DNA of 27,733 bases, from the NCBI GenBank assembly GCA_035948135.1, contig DASZJL010000187.1:1-27733 (forward strand), read 5' to 3'. Below are positions 13,249-20,344 of the stretch, one piece after another (position 1 is the stretch's first letter; each line of letters begins with the position of its first letter). The notes beneath the pieces are model-generated. The model worked only from the letters and a program-made list of their open reading frames with translations. It had not been told where the DNA came from and searched no databases. The position numbers and the translations under genes are program-made. The stretch is from CADDZP01 sp035948135 (GTDB lineage Bacteria > Actinomycetota > Acidimicrobiia > Acidimicrobiales > AC-14).

Positions 13249-14024
13249 TCGACAGGCGGATGGTGCACGCCCTGGAGGTCGAGCGCCTTCGCCGGTCAGA
13301 CCTGGGCGCTGACCTGGATGGCGTTCACGCCATCTTTCAGACGTCGACCTTCGACGCCGTGCTCGACGGGCGGTACGACGGCGACGTGACGTTCGCAGAG
13401 CTGCGCGAGCGCGGCGATCTGGGGCTTGGCACCCTCGATGCGCTCGACGGCGAGATGATCGGCGTCGACGGACACTTCTACAGCGCGGGCGTCGATGGCT
13501 CGGTACGTGAAGTGGCGCCCGAAGAGCGCACACCGTTCGCAGTGGTCACAACGTTCACGCCTTCGGTCCGCTTCACGGTCGAGGGCGAGCTCGACCACGA
13601 CTCGCTGCTCGCCCGTCTGGACGACGCCGTCGACGACCCTGCGGTCTGCTACGCCGTGCGCGTCGACGGTCGGTTTCGGCGCGTGCTGGCCCGGTCCGTG
13701 CCAAGGCAGCGGAAGCCCTATCCGCCGCTGGCCGAGGCGGTGAAGCAGGAGCGCGAGTTCGAGTTCGCCGACGTGGACGGCACGATCGTCGGCTTCCGCT
13801 TTCCCGACTACGCCCAGGGCATCAACGTGCCCGGCTATCACCTCCATTTCGTCGCAGCCGACCGCGGGCGTGGCGGCCACGTCCTCGACTGCACCGTGGT
13901 AGACGGCGTCATCCAGGTCGACCACACCTCCCACCTCCACATGGAGCTGCCGGCCGGCGTCGACCGAGGGGAGCACCACAGCTCCGCCGCCGACCGGGCC
14001 GCTATCAAGCGGATGGAGGGTTAG
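13245..14024 (+). CDS. budA: acetolactate decarboxylase
   Basis: The 259-residue product matches acetolactate decarboxylase (AlsD/BudA), which converts 2-acetolactate to acetoin with a zinc ion. Diagnostic parts: HAIFQTSTFDAVLDGRYDG near the N-terminus, GDLGLGTLDALDGEMIGVDGHFY, and PGYHLHFVAADRGRGGHVLDC, with zinc ligands H199, H201 and H212. It lacks an evident signal peptide. The start is GTG 13245, overlapping the cyclase stop by 4 nt; ATG 13260 is an alternative. It closes the gpsA operon and meets the methyltransferase gene tail to tail, sharing four bases. Acetoin formation diverts pyruvate into a neutral product, which fits a link with the coupled cyclase of the pH-responsive type (inference). 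Confidence 0.9.
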   Translation: MIDRRMVHALEVERLRRSDLGADLDGVHAIFQTSTFDAVLDGRYDGDVTFAELRERGDLGLGTLDALDGEMIGVDGHFYSAGVDGSVREVAPEERTPFAVVTTFTPSVRFTVEGELDHDSLLARLDDAVDDPAVCYAVRVDGRFRRVLARSVPRQRKPYPPLAEAVKQEREFEFADVDGTIVGFRFPDYAQGINVPGYHLHFVAADRGRGGHVLDCTVVDGVIQVDHTSHLHMELPAGVDRGEHHSSAADRAAIKRMEG

Positions 14025-14779
14025 GCGCCGCCACCCTTCTGGAACACGAGCAGGGCGCGGTGGTGGACGACGCGGCGGGGCCTGGTGGGGTCGGGGAGCG
14101 CACGCAGGCTGTCGATCGCGGGTTGGACCGCGCTCGCCCATGTCGCCTCGTCGAGGTCCCAGACGAACGAGAAGGTGCGCTGCTCGATCACGTCGGCGTA
14201 CTCGGCCGGACTCGCCCAGTGCTCGGCCTCGATCTCCTGTCGGGTGACGACCTCGAAGCCTGCGGCCGTCCCCCATTCGGTGACGGCATCGGTGGTGTCG
14301 CGGCGTGTCTTGCGCAGAGCGTCCAGAGCGGCCTGTTGCTCGGTCATGTCCTCAGCTTCGGTGCGGGGCCGGCCCGTTATGACGGCGACTCGTCCCGACG
14401 GACGCAGCACGCGAGCGCACTCCGCGAGGACCTCGGCCGGCTCGGCGACGAGGTGGAGGACCCACACCAGGTACGCGGCGTCGATTGCAGACGTGGGGAT
14501 CGGGAGCTGGTGGGCGTCGGCCCTCGCCACCCGCGATCCAAGGCGAGCATGCGCGCGGCTGAGCATCTCGGCTGAGATGTCGACGCCGACGACCGTCCTC
14601 CCGAGCTGCTGCAGAGAGGCGGCGACGACGCCCGTGCCGACGCCGACCTCGAGCACGCGGTGGGCCTCGCCCAGAAAGGGGTCGATCTGGGCTGCGACGT
14701 GCTGCCCTCGCCGCTCCCCGCCACGCGTCTCGTCGTAGCGATCGGCGATGCGGTCGAACGAGATGCTGCCCTGGGTCAC
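14021..14779 (-). CDS. class I SAM-dependent methyltransferase
   Basis: The 252-residue product has the class I methyltransferase fold. Motif I is RVLEVGVGTGVVAASL, the motif II acid is in VVGVDISAEML, followed by RVARADAHQLPIP and the post-motif segment SAIDAAYLVWVLHLVAEPAEVLAECARVLRPSGRVAVI. It resembles the UbiE/Methyltransf_11 group that acts on small molecules. GTG 14779 overlaps the stop of the Ddn-like gene (GTGA) and gives the start MTQGSISFDRIADRYDETRG, typical for the group; the longer open frame is the wrong frame of the neighbour. Substrate unknown. Its stop codon overlaps that of budA on the other strand. Confidence 0.85.
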   Translation of the reverse strand: MTQGSISFDRIADRYDETRGGERRGQHVAAQIDPFLGEAHRVLEVGVGTGVVAASLQQLGRTVVGVDISAEMLSRAHARLGSRVARADAHQLPIPTSAIDAAYLVWVLHLVAEPAEVLAECARVLRPSGRVAVITGRPRTEAEDMTEQQAALDALRKTRRDTTDAVTEWGTAAGFEVVTRQEIEAEHWASPAEYADVIEQRTFSFVWDLDEATWASAVQPAIDSLRALPDPTRPRRVVHHRALLVFQKGGGA

Positions 14780-15225
14780 GCCGCCGCCTGGATGCGGAAC
14801 ACCGGGTGCTTGGGGGCGATGCGGCGCACCTCCTCGTCGGACGAGGTCGCGCTGACGCCGTCGAAGAAGACGCCCACTTCGGCCTTCCAGCGCTTGAGGT
14901 AGGCGCGCAGGAGGTCGGGCTTCTCGTCGTCGGACAGCTCGACCACCTGGATCGGTTCGGTCTTCCGCCCCAGCTGGAGCTCGCCGCCGCCCGCCTTGCG
15001 GATGTTCTTCACCCACTGGGTCTCCCCGCGAGGCGCCACCAGATAGCGCTCGCCTTCGAAGGTGAGCAGGTTCACCGGCGTCGTTCGCCACTCGCCCGAC
15101 GTGCGGCCCCGCACGCGGAGGACCCGGGAGCCCAACACGCTGATCCCGAGGCGGGTCAGGCCGGCGACGACGTTGTTGAAGACGTGCTTGGTGAACCAGC
15201 CGGGCTTCTTGTAGTGCGCGGCCAT
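14776..15225 (-). CDS. deazaflavin-dependent nitroreductase family protein (Ddn/DUF385-like)
   Basis: The 149-residue product belongs to the FMN-binding split-barrel family that includes mycobacterial Ddn, which uses reduced coenzyme F420. The signature GRTSGEWRTTPVNLLTFEGERYLVAPRGETQWVKNIRKAG (about 40-80) is complete; the N-terminus MAAHYKKPGWFTKHVFNNVVAGLTRLG is amphipathic and of the type that attaches these proteins to membranes. The C-terminus (PKHPVFRI) is also standard. The presence of cofC in the same window fits F420 use. ATG 15225 overlaps the last base of the VOC gene stop; translation is probably coupled at both ends. Confidence 0.88.
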   Translation of the reverse strand: MAAHYKKPGWFTKHVFNNVVAGLTRLGISVLGSRVLRVRGRTSGEWRTTPVNLLTFEGERYLVAPRGETQWVKNIRKAGGGELQLGRKTEPIQVVELSDDEKPDLLRAYLKRWKAEVGVFFDGVSATSSDEEVRRIAPKHPVFRIQAAA

Positions 15226-15608
15226 CAGATGGGCGCCACGAGCTCTACCTCGAACCCGTCGCGGTCCTCCAGGTAGGTGACGTCGGCGGGGCCGGCGAGC
15301 GGGTGGCGGTCGGTGGGCAGCGCAGACCAGCCGTGGTCGGCGGCGCCGGCGACGATGTCGTCCAGCGACGAGGTGGGCGGCACGACGAACGCCATGTGGT
15401 TCACTCCTGGTCGCATGCGGCTGTAGAGCATCCCGGGGACCATGTCCGAGGACTGTTCCAGGGCCACGGCCGTGCCCTCCGGGTGCCGCAGCACCACGAC
15501 GCTGTCGACCGACCCGTCGGCCGTGTACCCGAGCTCACCGAGGAGCCAGCTCCACGACTCCCGGGCCCGCTCGAGGTCTGGCACCCACAGGGTGACGTGG
15601 TGCAGCAC
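15225..15608 (-). CDS. VOC (glyoxalase/bleomycin resistance) family protein
   Basis: The 127-residue product has one vicinal-oxygen-chelate domain of two beta-alpha-beta-beta-beta modules: LHHVTLWVPDLERARESWSWLLGELGY, then GVNHMAFVVPPTSSLDDIVAGAADHGW and TYLEDRDGFEVELVAPI. Likely metal ligands are H3 or H4, H in GVNHMAF and the Glu in FEVELV. Substrates in this family range from glyoxal adducts to antibiotics and aromatic diols; none can be named here. GTG 15608 is chosen because the residues upstream are low-complexity and a TACCCT hexamer lies 7 nt before it, so the gene may have its own leaderless promoter although it follows the mannosidase gene by 28 nt. Confidence 0.83.
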   Translation of the reverse strand: MLHHVTLWVPDLERARESWSWLLGELGYTADGSVDSVVVLRHPEGTAVALEQSSDMVPGMLYSRMRPGVNHMAFVVPPTSSLDDIVAGAADHGWSALPTDRHPLAGPADVTYLEDRDGFEVELVAPI

Positions 15609-15615
15609 CCGCTGG

Positions 15616-15621
15616 AGGGTA
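15616..15621 (-). promoter_or_regulatory. leaderless -10 for the VOC gene
   Basis: TACCCT on the minus strand ends 7 nt before GTG 15608, with no Shine-Dalgarno. It lies in the short gap after the mannosidase stop codon. Confidence 0.5.
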
Positions 15622-15636
15622 GCGACGGTTCTCCGA

Positions 15637-18249
15637 CTATCCGTCGAGGCGGGCGGTGGCGATGGCCCAAGGCGCCAACGGGAACGAGCCGTCGAACGGT
15701 CCGACGGGGCGGCCCCGCAGATCCACGAGCCAACCGGTGCGGTCGTCGATGGTGACGACGGTGTCTCGGTCCGACGGATTGAAGACGCGGACCTCGAGGG
15801 CGCCACCCCGGCGCACGACGGCGGACACCTCTGCCCCGTGGACCTGCAGCGCTGTCCCGCTCGGTGGCCGGTCGCCGCCGCCCGGTGCGCTCACCACCTC
15901 GAGGGGCAGGAAGACGTCGTCGACGAGCGCGTAGGGGTCGGCGTCGCCGGTGTGGACCGCGTAACGCAGCACTTGTGCGCCCTGCATCTGTGCCCCTTCG
16001 GCGGGAAACGGAGGCCCGGCCGGCCAGGGGCGGTACGCCATGTCGGTGCCCGACAGCTTGCCGGTGCACCGCAGAAGGGTGAGCGCCAGGGCGCGGCCGC
16101 CGTCGACCAGCTCGTACTCGAGGAGTCCTTCGTGCACCAGGGTGAGGCCGCCGGCCGACACGAAACGGCGGGAGGGGAACGTCGGCAGCCCGTATTCGTG
16201 CGGACCGCCCTCGGCGGTCAGCCCCCGCTCGACGACGGCAAAGGCGCACTCGGCCCGCGACGTGTCCGCCGGCGCAGGGAGTGGGAACCACGACCGGAGG
16301 CGATGGTCGCGGCTCGTGTTGTCGAGCGCCGTCTCGACACAGACGACGTCCTCGCCGGCCCGCAGCTCCACGACGCTGACGACGGAAACGGTGCGCTCGC
16401 CGACGCGGGCGCCGTCGACCACGCGCTCGGGCCAGACGAAGCGCCGCGTCACCCGCAGCCGGCCGCGCACCGGGCCGGATTCGACGACCGTGACCTCGAC
16501 GGCGACGGGCCGGTCGACGACGACGTCGTGCTGGGGTGGCGAGTAGTTGTACGTGTCGCCGTCGTCGCCGTCGTCGACGAGCTGGTCGAGCCCGGCCAGC
16601 CCGTTCAACGAGAAGGTGCCGTCGTCGGGCGACACCTCGACGCGGACGAGCCCGTTGTCCATGGTCAAGCCGTCGACCACCACCGGCGCCTCGACGACCG
16701 CCGGCTCCCACCGCCGCCAGCCGTACGCGGGCACTTCGTTGGCGCGGGCGAGCACCACCTGGAACGGCTCGCGTTCGAGGCGGAGTCGAACCGGCGACCT
16801 CCTCCGGGCGCCGGCCTGGGCGTAGAGATCGGAGAGGGCGGCGTCCGCCGGCGGCCGGCGGCGGACCACGCCGGTCGTCACCACGACCTCGTAGACGCCG
16901 TCGACTTCGTCGGTCTCCACCGCAACGATGTCGCTCCCGGTGGCGACCTCGTCGTTGCGGATGCGGCCGAGCACCATGTTCAGCTCGCCGCCCGTCAGCT
17001 CGAACACCTCGGTGGCCTCCGGGCGCTCGAAGACCAGCTGGGTGCCCTCGACTGGTCCACGGTCGGGAACGAGGAGCTGCACGAGGCCGCGGCGCGCCCG
17101 CATGGACGGGTTCACGACGTAGGCGCCCGCCTCCGACATCGAGTGGCGCAAGCCCCGCAGCGCTTTGCGGGCCAGGCCCTCGCCGATCTGGCGGGCTTGG
17201 GCATAGCGGAAGAGCACCGCATCGACGACCTCGTCGGTGGAGCACGCGCAGCTCGAATCGTGGGCCGAGTTGCGGATCATCTCCTTCCACGCCAGCGCCA
17301 GCTCGGCGTCCGGCCAGCCCTCGCCGGCCAGGAAGAGGGCGGAGAGCGGCTCGGCCCGTCGCTCGAGCGTGCGCTCGGCCACGGCGGCGGCCTGCTTGAC
17401 GTCGACCCGATTCGACGCCACGCCCATGAGGAGGTTGGCACGCGCCCCCGAGCGGAGCTCGCCCTGCCAGGCGGGCAGCCCCTCGGTGGGCGCCGAGCTG
17501 AGGTACTCGGCCAGCGATGTGATCGTGATCCGGTAGTCGTCCTGCAGGGCGTTGGCCTCGGCGACCACCCGCCCGAGCCAGGGCTGCGGCGTCTGGTGGT
17601 CAGTGCCGTTCATCCAGAGCATCCCGTCCACGAGCAGGTCGCCGACCTCCTCTTCGTGGGCCCGGATGCGCGTCAGCAACGCCTTGGCGTCGTCAGGCAT
17701 GGCCGCCCCGTTGCCGTACCCGACCGGGAGGTACTCGGCCCGGACGGTCGAGCCGTCGGGGGCCGACCACCAGAAGCCGGTGCGGTCGACCGCGGACGGG
17801 ACTCCCCGCCACACGACCGCGTGCTCGAAGCCGGCCAGGCGCAGGATCTGGGGCATCTGGGCCACGTGGCCGAACATGTCGGGCAGATAGCCGACGTCCA
17901 TGGCGCCGCCGAACGCGGCCGCCCGCTCGAGTCCCAGTTGCAGATCGCGGACGATCGTCTCGCCGGACACGCAGAACTCGTCCATCAGCACGTACCAGGG
18001 GCCCATCGACAACCGGCCGCTCGCCGCCAGTCGGCGCAGACGCTCCTCGGCATGAGGTCGCAGCTCCAGATAGTCGTCGACCACGGCCATCTGTCCGTCA
18101 AGCATGAAGCGGGCGTAGGACGGGTCGGCCTCGAGTCGGGGGATGAGGTCGTCCAGCAGGTCGACCAGCCGCAGCCGGAACGTCTGGAACGGCGCGTACC
18201 ACTCCCGATCCCAGTGGGTGTGGGGGACGACGGCAACGGTGCGGGCCAT
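15637..18249 (-). CDS. glycoside hydrolase family 38 alpha-mannosidase
   Basis: The 870-residue product is a retaining, zinc-dependent alpha-mannosidase. The N-terminal catalytic domain begins VVPHTHWDREW, with zinc ligands H12 and D14; GYLPDMFGHVAQMPQ carries nucleophile D124; the last zinc ligand is H330 in RNSAHDSS. The middle and C-terminal beta-sandwich domains (from about 390) are complete, including the YNYSPPQHDVVVD and TSRDHRLRSWFPLP segments of the GH38 C-terminal domain. No signal peptide is present, so it works inside the cell, perhaps in turnover of mannose-containing glycans or lipids. No sugar transporter or regulator gene is adjacent. ATG 18249 is preceded at 6 nt by TACCCT on the minus strand, half of a palindromic divergent promoter. 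Confidence 0.93.
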   Translation of the reverse strand: MARTVAVVPHTHWDREWYAPFQTFRLRLVDLLDDLIPRLEADPSYARFMLDGQMAVVDDYLELRPHAEERLRRLAASGRLSMGPWYVLMDEFCVSGETIVRDLQLGLERAAAFGGAMDVGYLPDMFGHVAQMPQILRLAGFEHAVVWRGVPSAVDRTGFWWSAPDGSTVRAEYLPVGYGNGAAMPDDAKALLTRIRAHEEEVGDLLVDGMLWMNGTDHQTPQPWLGRVVAEANALQDDYRITITSLAEYLSSAPTEGLPAWQGELRSGARANLLMGVASNRVDVKQAAAVAERTLERRAEPLSALFLAGEGWPDAELALAWKEMIRNSAHDSSCACSTDEVVDAVLFRYAQARQIGEGLARKALRGLRHSMSEAGAYVVNPSMRARRGLVQLLVPDRGPVEGTQLVFERPEATEVFELTGGELNMVLGRIRNDEVATGSDIVAVETDEVDGVYEVVVTTGVVRRRPPADAALSDLYAQAGARRRSPVRLRLEREPFQVVLARANEVPAYGWRRWEPAVVEAPVVVDGLTMDNGLVRVEVSPDDGTFSLNGLAGLDQLVDDGDDGDTYNYSPPQHDVVVDRPVAVEVTVVESGPVRGRLRVTRRFVWPERVVDGARVGERTVSVVSVVELRAGEDVVCVETALDNTSRDHRLRSWFPLPAPADTSRAECAFAVVERGLTAEGGPHEYGLPTFPSRRFVSAGGLTLVHEGLLEYELVDGGRALALTLLRCTGKLSGTDMAYRPWPAGPPFPAEGAQMQGAQVLRYAVHTGDADPYALVDDVFLPLEVVSAPGGGDRPPSGTALQVHGAEVSAVVRRGGALEVRVFNPSDRDTVVTIDDRTGWLVDLRGRPVGPFDGSFPLAPWAIATARLDG

Positions 18250-18251
18250 CA

Positions 18252-18273
18252 CCAAAGGGTACGTAACCTTTGG
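18252..18273. promoter_or_regulatory. palindromic divergent promoter of mannosidase and RpiB-like genes
   Basis: A 22-bp near-perfect palindrome fills the 27-bp gap: arms CCAAAGG and CCTTTGG, one mismatched pair, and the central TAC/GTA. It contains two back-to-back -10 boxes, TACCCT on the minus strand (18261-18256, ending 6 nt before ATG 18249) and TAACCT on the plus strand (18264-18269, ending 7 nt before GTG 18277). Both transcripts would be leaderless. A regulator site cannot be excluded. Confidence 0.6.
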
Positions 18274-18276
18274 GTT

Positions 18277-18684
18277 GTGCGGATCGCCTTTGGTACCGAC
18301 GAGCACACGGCGCTCACCGACACGATCGTGGCGTCGCTCCGCGAGCTGGGCCACGAGGTCGTCGTCGACGTGGAGGACGAGCCCTGGCCCGACGTGGGCC
18401 GCCGGGTCGGCGAGGCGGTCGCGGTCGGCCAGGCCGACCGCGGCGTCGTCTGTTGCTGGACCGGCACGGGCGTGTCAATCGCCGCCAACAAGGTCGACGG
18501 CGTGCGGGCCGCCCTCTGCACCGACGCCGAGACCGCTCGAGGCGCCCGCCGTTGGAACGACGCCAACGTGCTCGCCGTCGGGCTCCGCCTCACGTCGCCG
18601 ACGGTGGCCCGGGAGATGGTCGAGGCCTTCCTCGTGACCGACCCCGACCCGGGCGAAGCGGAAACCATCGCTCGCGTCGGTTAA
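18277..18684 (+). CDS. RpiB/LacA/LacB-type sugar-phosphate isomerase
   Basis: The 135-residue product has the RpiB fold, the type B ribose-5-phosphate isomerase family. The core GVVCCWTGTGVSIAANKVDGVRAALC matches the family segment CGTGIGMSIAANK, with the active-site cysteine kept; DEHTALTD stands where RpiB has the SDHAG phosphate/ring-opening region; WNDANVLAVG stands where RpiB has HNDANVL. The histidine of the HN motif is Trp here, and Gly of CGTG is replaced by Trp, so catalysis or substrate may differ from true RpiB. GTG 18277 starts directly downstream of a leaderless -10. It is divergent from the mannosidase, and a role with sugar phosphates derived from the same pathway is possible but unproven. 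Confidence 0.8.
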   Translation: MRIAFGTDEHTALTDTIVASLRELGHEVVVDVEDEPWPDVGRRVGEAVAVGQADRGVVCCWTGTGVSIAANKVDGVRAALCTDAETARGARRWNDANVLAVGLRLTSPTVAREMVEAFLVTDPDPGEAETIARVG

Positions 18685-18687
18685 CTT
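18682..18687 (+). promoter_or_regulatory. candidate -10 for the GYD gene
   Basis: TAACTT begins on the stop codon of the RpiB-like gene and ends 9 nt before ATG 18697. The spacing is 2-3 nt longer than in the other sites, so this is weak. Confidence 0.3.
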
Positions 18688-18696
18688 TCGGCGTCT

Positions 18697-18987
18697 ATGC
18701 CGAAGTACGTCATGCTCTCCACGCTGGGCCCCGACGGCGCCGCCACCCTCGTGAGCAGCCCCGAGCGCCTGCGCCAGGTCAACGACGAGGTCGAGGCGAT
18801 GGGCGTCAAGGTGCTCGAGCAGTACGCGCTGCTGGGCGGCTACGACTTCCTCAACATCATCGAGGCGCCCGACGAGAAGTCGATCGCCAAGGTTGCGATG
18901 ACGCTGGCCGCGAGGGGCACGCTGAAGACGACGACGCTGACGGCGATCCCGGTCGAGGAATTCATCGCCGGGATGCAGGGCACCTAG
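18697..18987 (+). CDS. GYD domain protein
   Basis: The 96-residue product is a ferredoxin-like alpha-beta GYD domain protein named for the conserved GYD motif, here LLGGYDFLNIIEAPDEKS. It begins MPKYVMLSTLGPDGAATL and ends IPVEEFIAGM, both standard. Members form small oligomers; no activity is established. It follows the RpiB-like gene by 12 nt and may share its transcript. Confidence 0.85.
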   Translation: MPKYVMLSTLGPDGAATLVSSPERLRQVNDEVEAMGVKVLEQYALLGGYDFLNIIEAPDEKSIAKVAMTLAARGTLKTTTLTAIPVEEFIAGMQGT

Positions 18988-19009
18988 GCCTGCAGCAGTT
19001 CGAATCGAC

Positions 19010-19282
19010 TCAGTACCACCACATGCCCTGACGCTTGCGCTCGCGGCGCACGTCCTCGAACGGGAACTCGGTGGGCAGCTCCATGCCATCGGACATGCGG
19101 CGCAACCGGTAGCCACTCTCGGTCACGGCGACCACCTCGAAGCCGCGTGCCCAGTGCTGGTCGAATCGCCTCCGGACTTCGACCCGCATCCCTGGTTCTA
19201 GAGACTCGCCTACCTCGGCAGGGTCCACAGTCGACATCATGACATTCGCTTGGTCGTCGAGGACCGTGTCCATGGCTCCCAT
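19010..19282 (-). CDS. small conserved actinobacterial-type protein, unknown function
   Basis: The product (up to 90 residues) has a charged, SH3-like beta pattern: GMRVEVRRRFDQHWARGFEVVAV, GYRLRRMSDGMELPTEFPFEDVRRERKR, ending GMWWY. Proteins of this type are familiar in actinobacterial genomes, but I know of no function. The Arg-rich strands suggest nucleic acid or ribosome binding (inference). The start is unclear: ATG at 19282, 19273, 19240 or 19237 are all in frame and none has a good Shine-Dalgarno or leaderless -10. It is divergent from selD. Confidence 0.65.
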   Translation of the reverse strand: MGAMDTVLDDQANVMMSTVDPAEVGESLEPGMRVEVRRRFDQHWARGFEVVAVTESGYRLRRMSDGMELPTEFPFEDVRRERKRQGMWWY

Positions 19283-19335
19283 TTCTCGAAAGCAAACTCG
19301 GGCAAGCGCGGGCTCCGGTCGGCCGCCCGCCGCAA

Positions 19336-19341
19336 TAGTGT
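19336..19341 (+). promoter_or_regulatory. leaderless -10 for selD
   Basis: TAGTGT ends 7 nt before GTG 19349; no Shine-Dalgarno. It fixes the selD start against the open frame that continues upstream to 19250. Confidence 0.55.
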
Positions 19342-19348
19342 CCCCGGC

Positions 19349-20344
19349 GTGTCAACCCTGCGGCTGACGGAGTGGACGTCGTGCGGTGGATGCGCAGCCA
19401 AGTGGGGGGCTTCGCCTCTCGACGGACTGGTAAAGACGCTGGCCGGTGCGGTGGCGCCCGACTTGCTGGTGGGCCTGGCCCCCTTCGACGACGCGGCCGT
19501 GTACCGGCTCGACGACAAGACCGCGCTCGTGTCCACGACCGACTTCTTTCCGCCGCTGGTCGACGACCCCGCTGACTTCGGTGCCATCGCGGCTGCGAAC
19601 GCGTGCAGCGACGTCTTTGCGATGGGTGGGCGCGTGGTGCTGGCCCTCAACATCGCCGCCTTCCCCGAGGACATGCCGGTCGAGGCGGTGGCCGAGATCC
19701 TGTCTGCCGCGGCCGAAGTCGTGGCCGAGGCGGGAGGTGTCGTCGCCGGCGGCCACACCATCCGGTCCGAGGAACCCATCTTCGGCCTGGCGGTCCAGGG
19801 CCTGGTCGACCCCGAACGCGTGTGGGTGAAAGGGGGCGCCCGACCCGGTGACGTCCTCACCCTGTCCAAGCGCATTGGAACCGGCATCGTCTTGGCCGGG
19901 GGGAGCGAGGATGAGAAGGCGTCGGCCATCGCCGGCATGCGGCGGCTCAACCGCGTGGCCGCCGAGCAGCTGCACGCTCTGCCTGAGCCGCCCCACGCCG
20001 TCACCGACGTCACCGGCTTCGGCCTGTTGGGCCACGCGTGGGAGATCGCTGAGCGATCAGGGGTGAGCATCGAGCTCGACGGCGACGCCCTGCCCTTCTA
20101 CCCCGGCGCCCTCGAGAACGCCGAAGCAGGTGTGCGGACGGGGGGCGACGCCCGCAACCGCAGTCACCTGGAGCGCCACGTGTTGTCCGACGCGCCCCGG
20201 GCGGTCGAGGCCCTGGCCTTCGACCCCCAGACGTCGGGCGGCCTCCTGGCTGCCGTCCCGCCCCAACTGGCCGGTGAACTGTGGGAGTCCGTTGGCCGCG
20301 TCGTCGCCGGTCCGCCGGGCGTGCACCTGCGCTGGGGAGCGTGA
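19349..20344 (+). CDS. selD: selenide, water dikinase (selenophosphate synthase), Cys form
   Basis: The 331-residue enzyme makes selenophosphate from selenide and ATP, the selenium donor for selenocysteine and for 2-selenouridine in tRNA. The N-terminal loop TSCGGCAAKWG holds catalytic C15 and K18, with a further cysteine at 12; the residue is Cys, not selenocysteine. The AIRS-type ATPase core is complete: PFDDAAVYRL, LVSTTDFFPPLVDDPADFGAIAAANACSDVFAMGG (metal and ATP binding), AGGHTI, and DVTGFGLLGHAWEIA. Length is slightly short but normal for this branch. The GTG start follows a TAGTGT leaderless -10. No selA, selB, selC or mnmH is present in the window, so which product uses the selenium cannot be told. 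It overlaps rnhB by GTGA. Confidence 0.94.
   Translation: MSTLRLTEWTSCGGCAAKWGASPLDGLVKTLAGAVAPDLLVGLAPFDDAAVYRLDDKTALVSTTDFFPPLVDDPADFGAIAAANACSDVFAMGGRVVLALNIAAFPEDMPVEAVAEILSAAAEVVAEAGGVVAGGHTIRSEEPIFGLAVQGLVDPERVWVKGGARPGDVLTLSKRIGTGIVLAGGSEDEKASAIAGMRRLNRVAAEQLHALPEPPHAVTDVTGFGLLGHAWEIAERSGVSIELDGDALPFYPGALENAEAGVRTGGDARNRSHLERHVLSDAPRAVEALAFDPQTSGGLLAAVPPQLAGELWESVGRVVAGPPGVHLRWGA

Noticed and set aside
15442..18684. A 1080-codon open frame on the + strand opposite the mannosidase gene
   Set aside because: Its product is His/Arg/Asp/Val-rich with no domain pattern, while the minus strand encodes a full GH38 enzyme with all active-site residues. It is a GC-rich antisense shadow; only its last 135 codons, from 18277, are a real gene.
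19380..19410. Selenocysteine in SelD
   Set aside because: The catalytic position is a TGC cysteine codon; no in-frame TGA is present.
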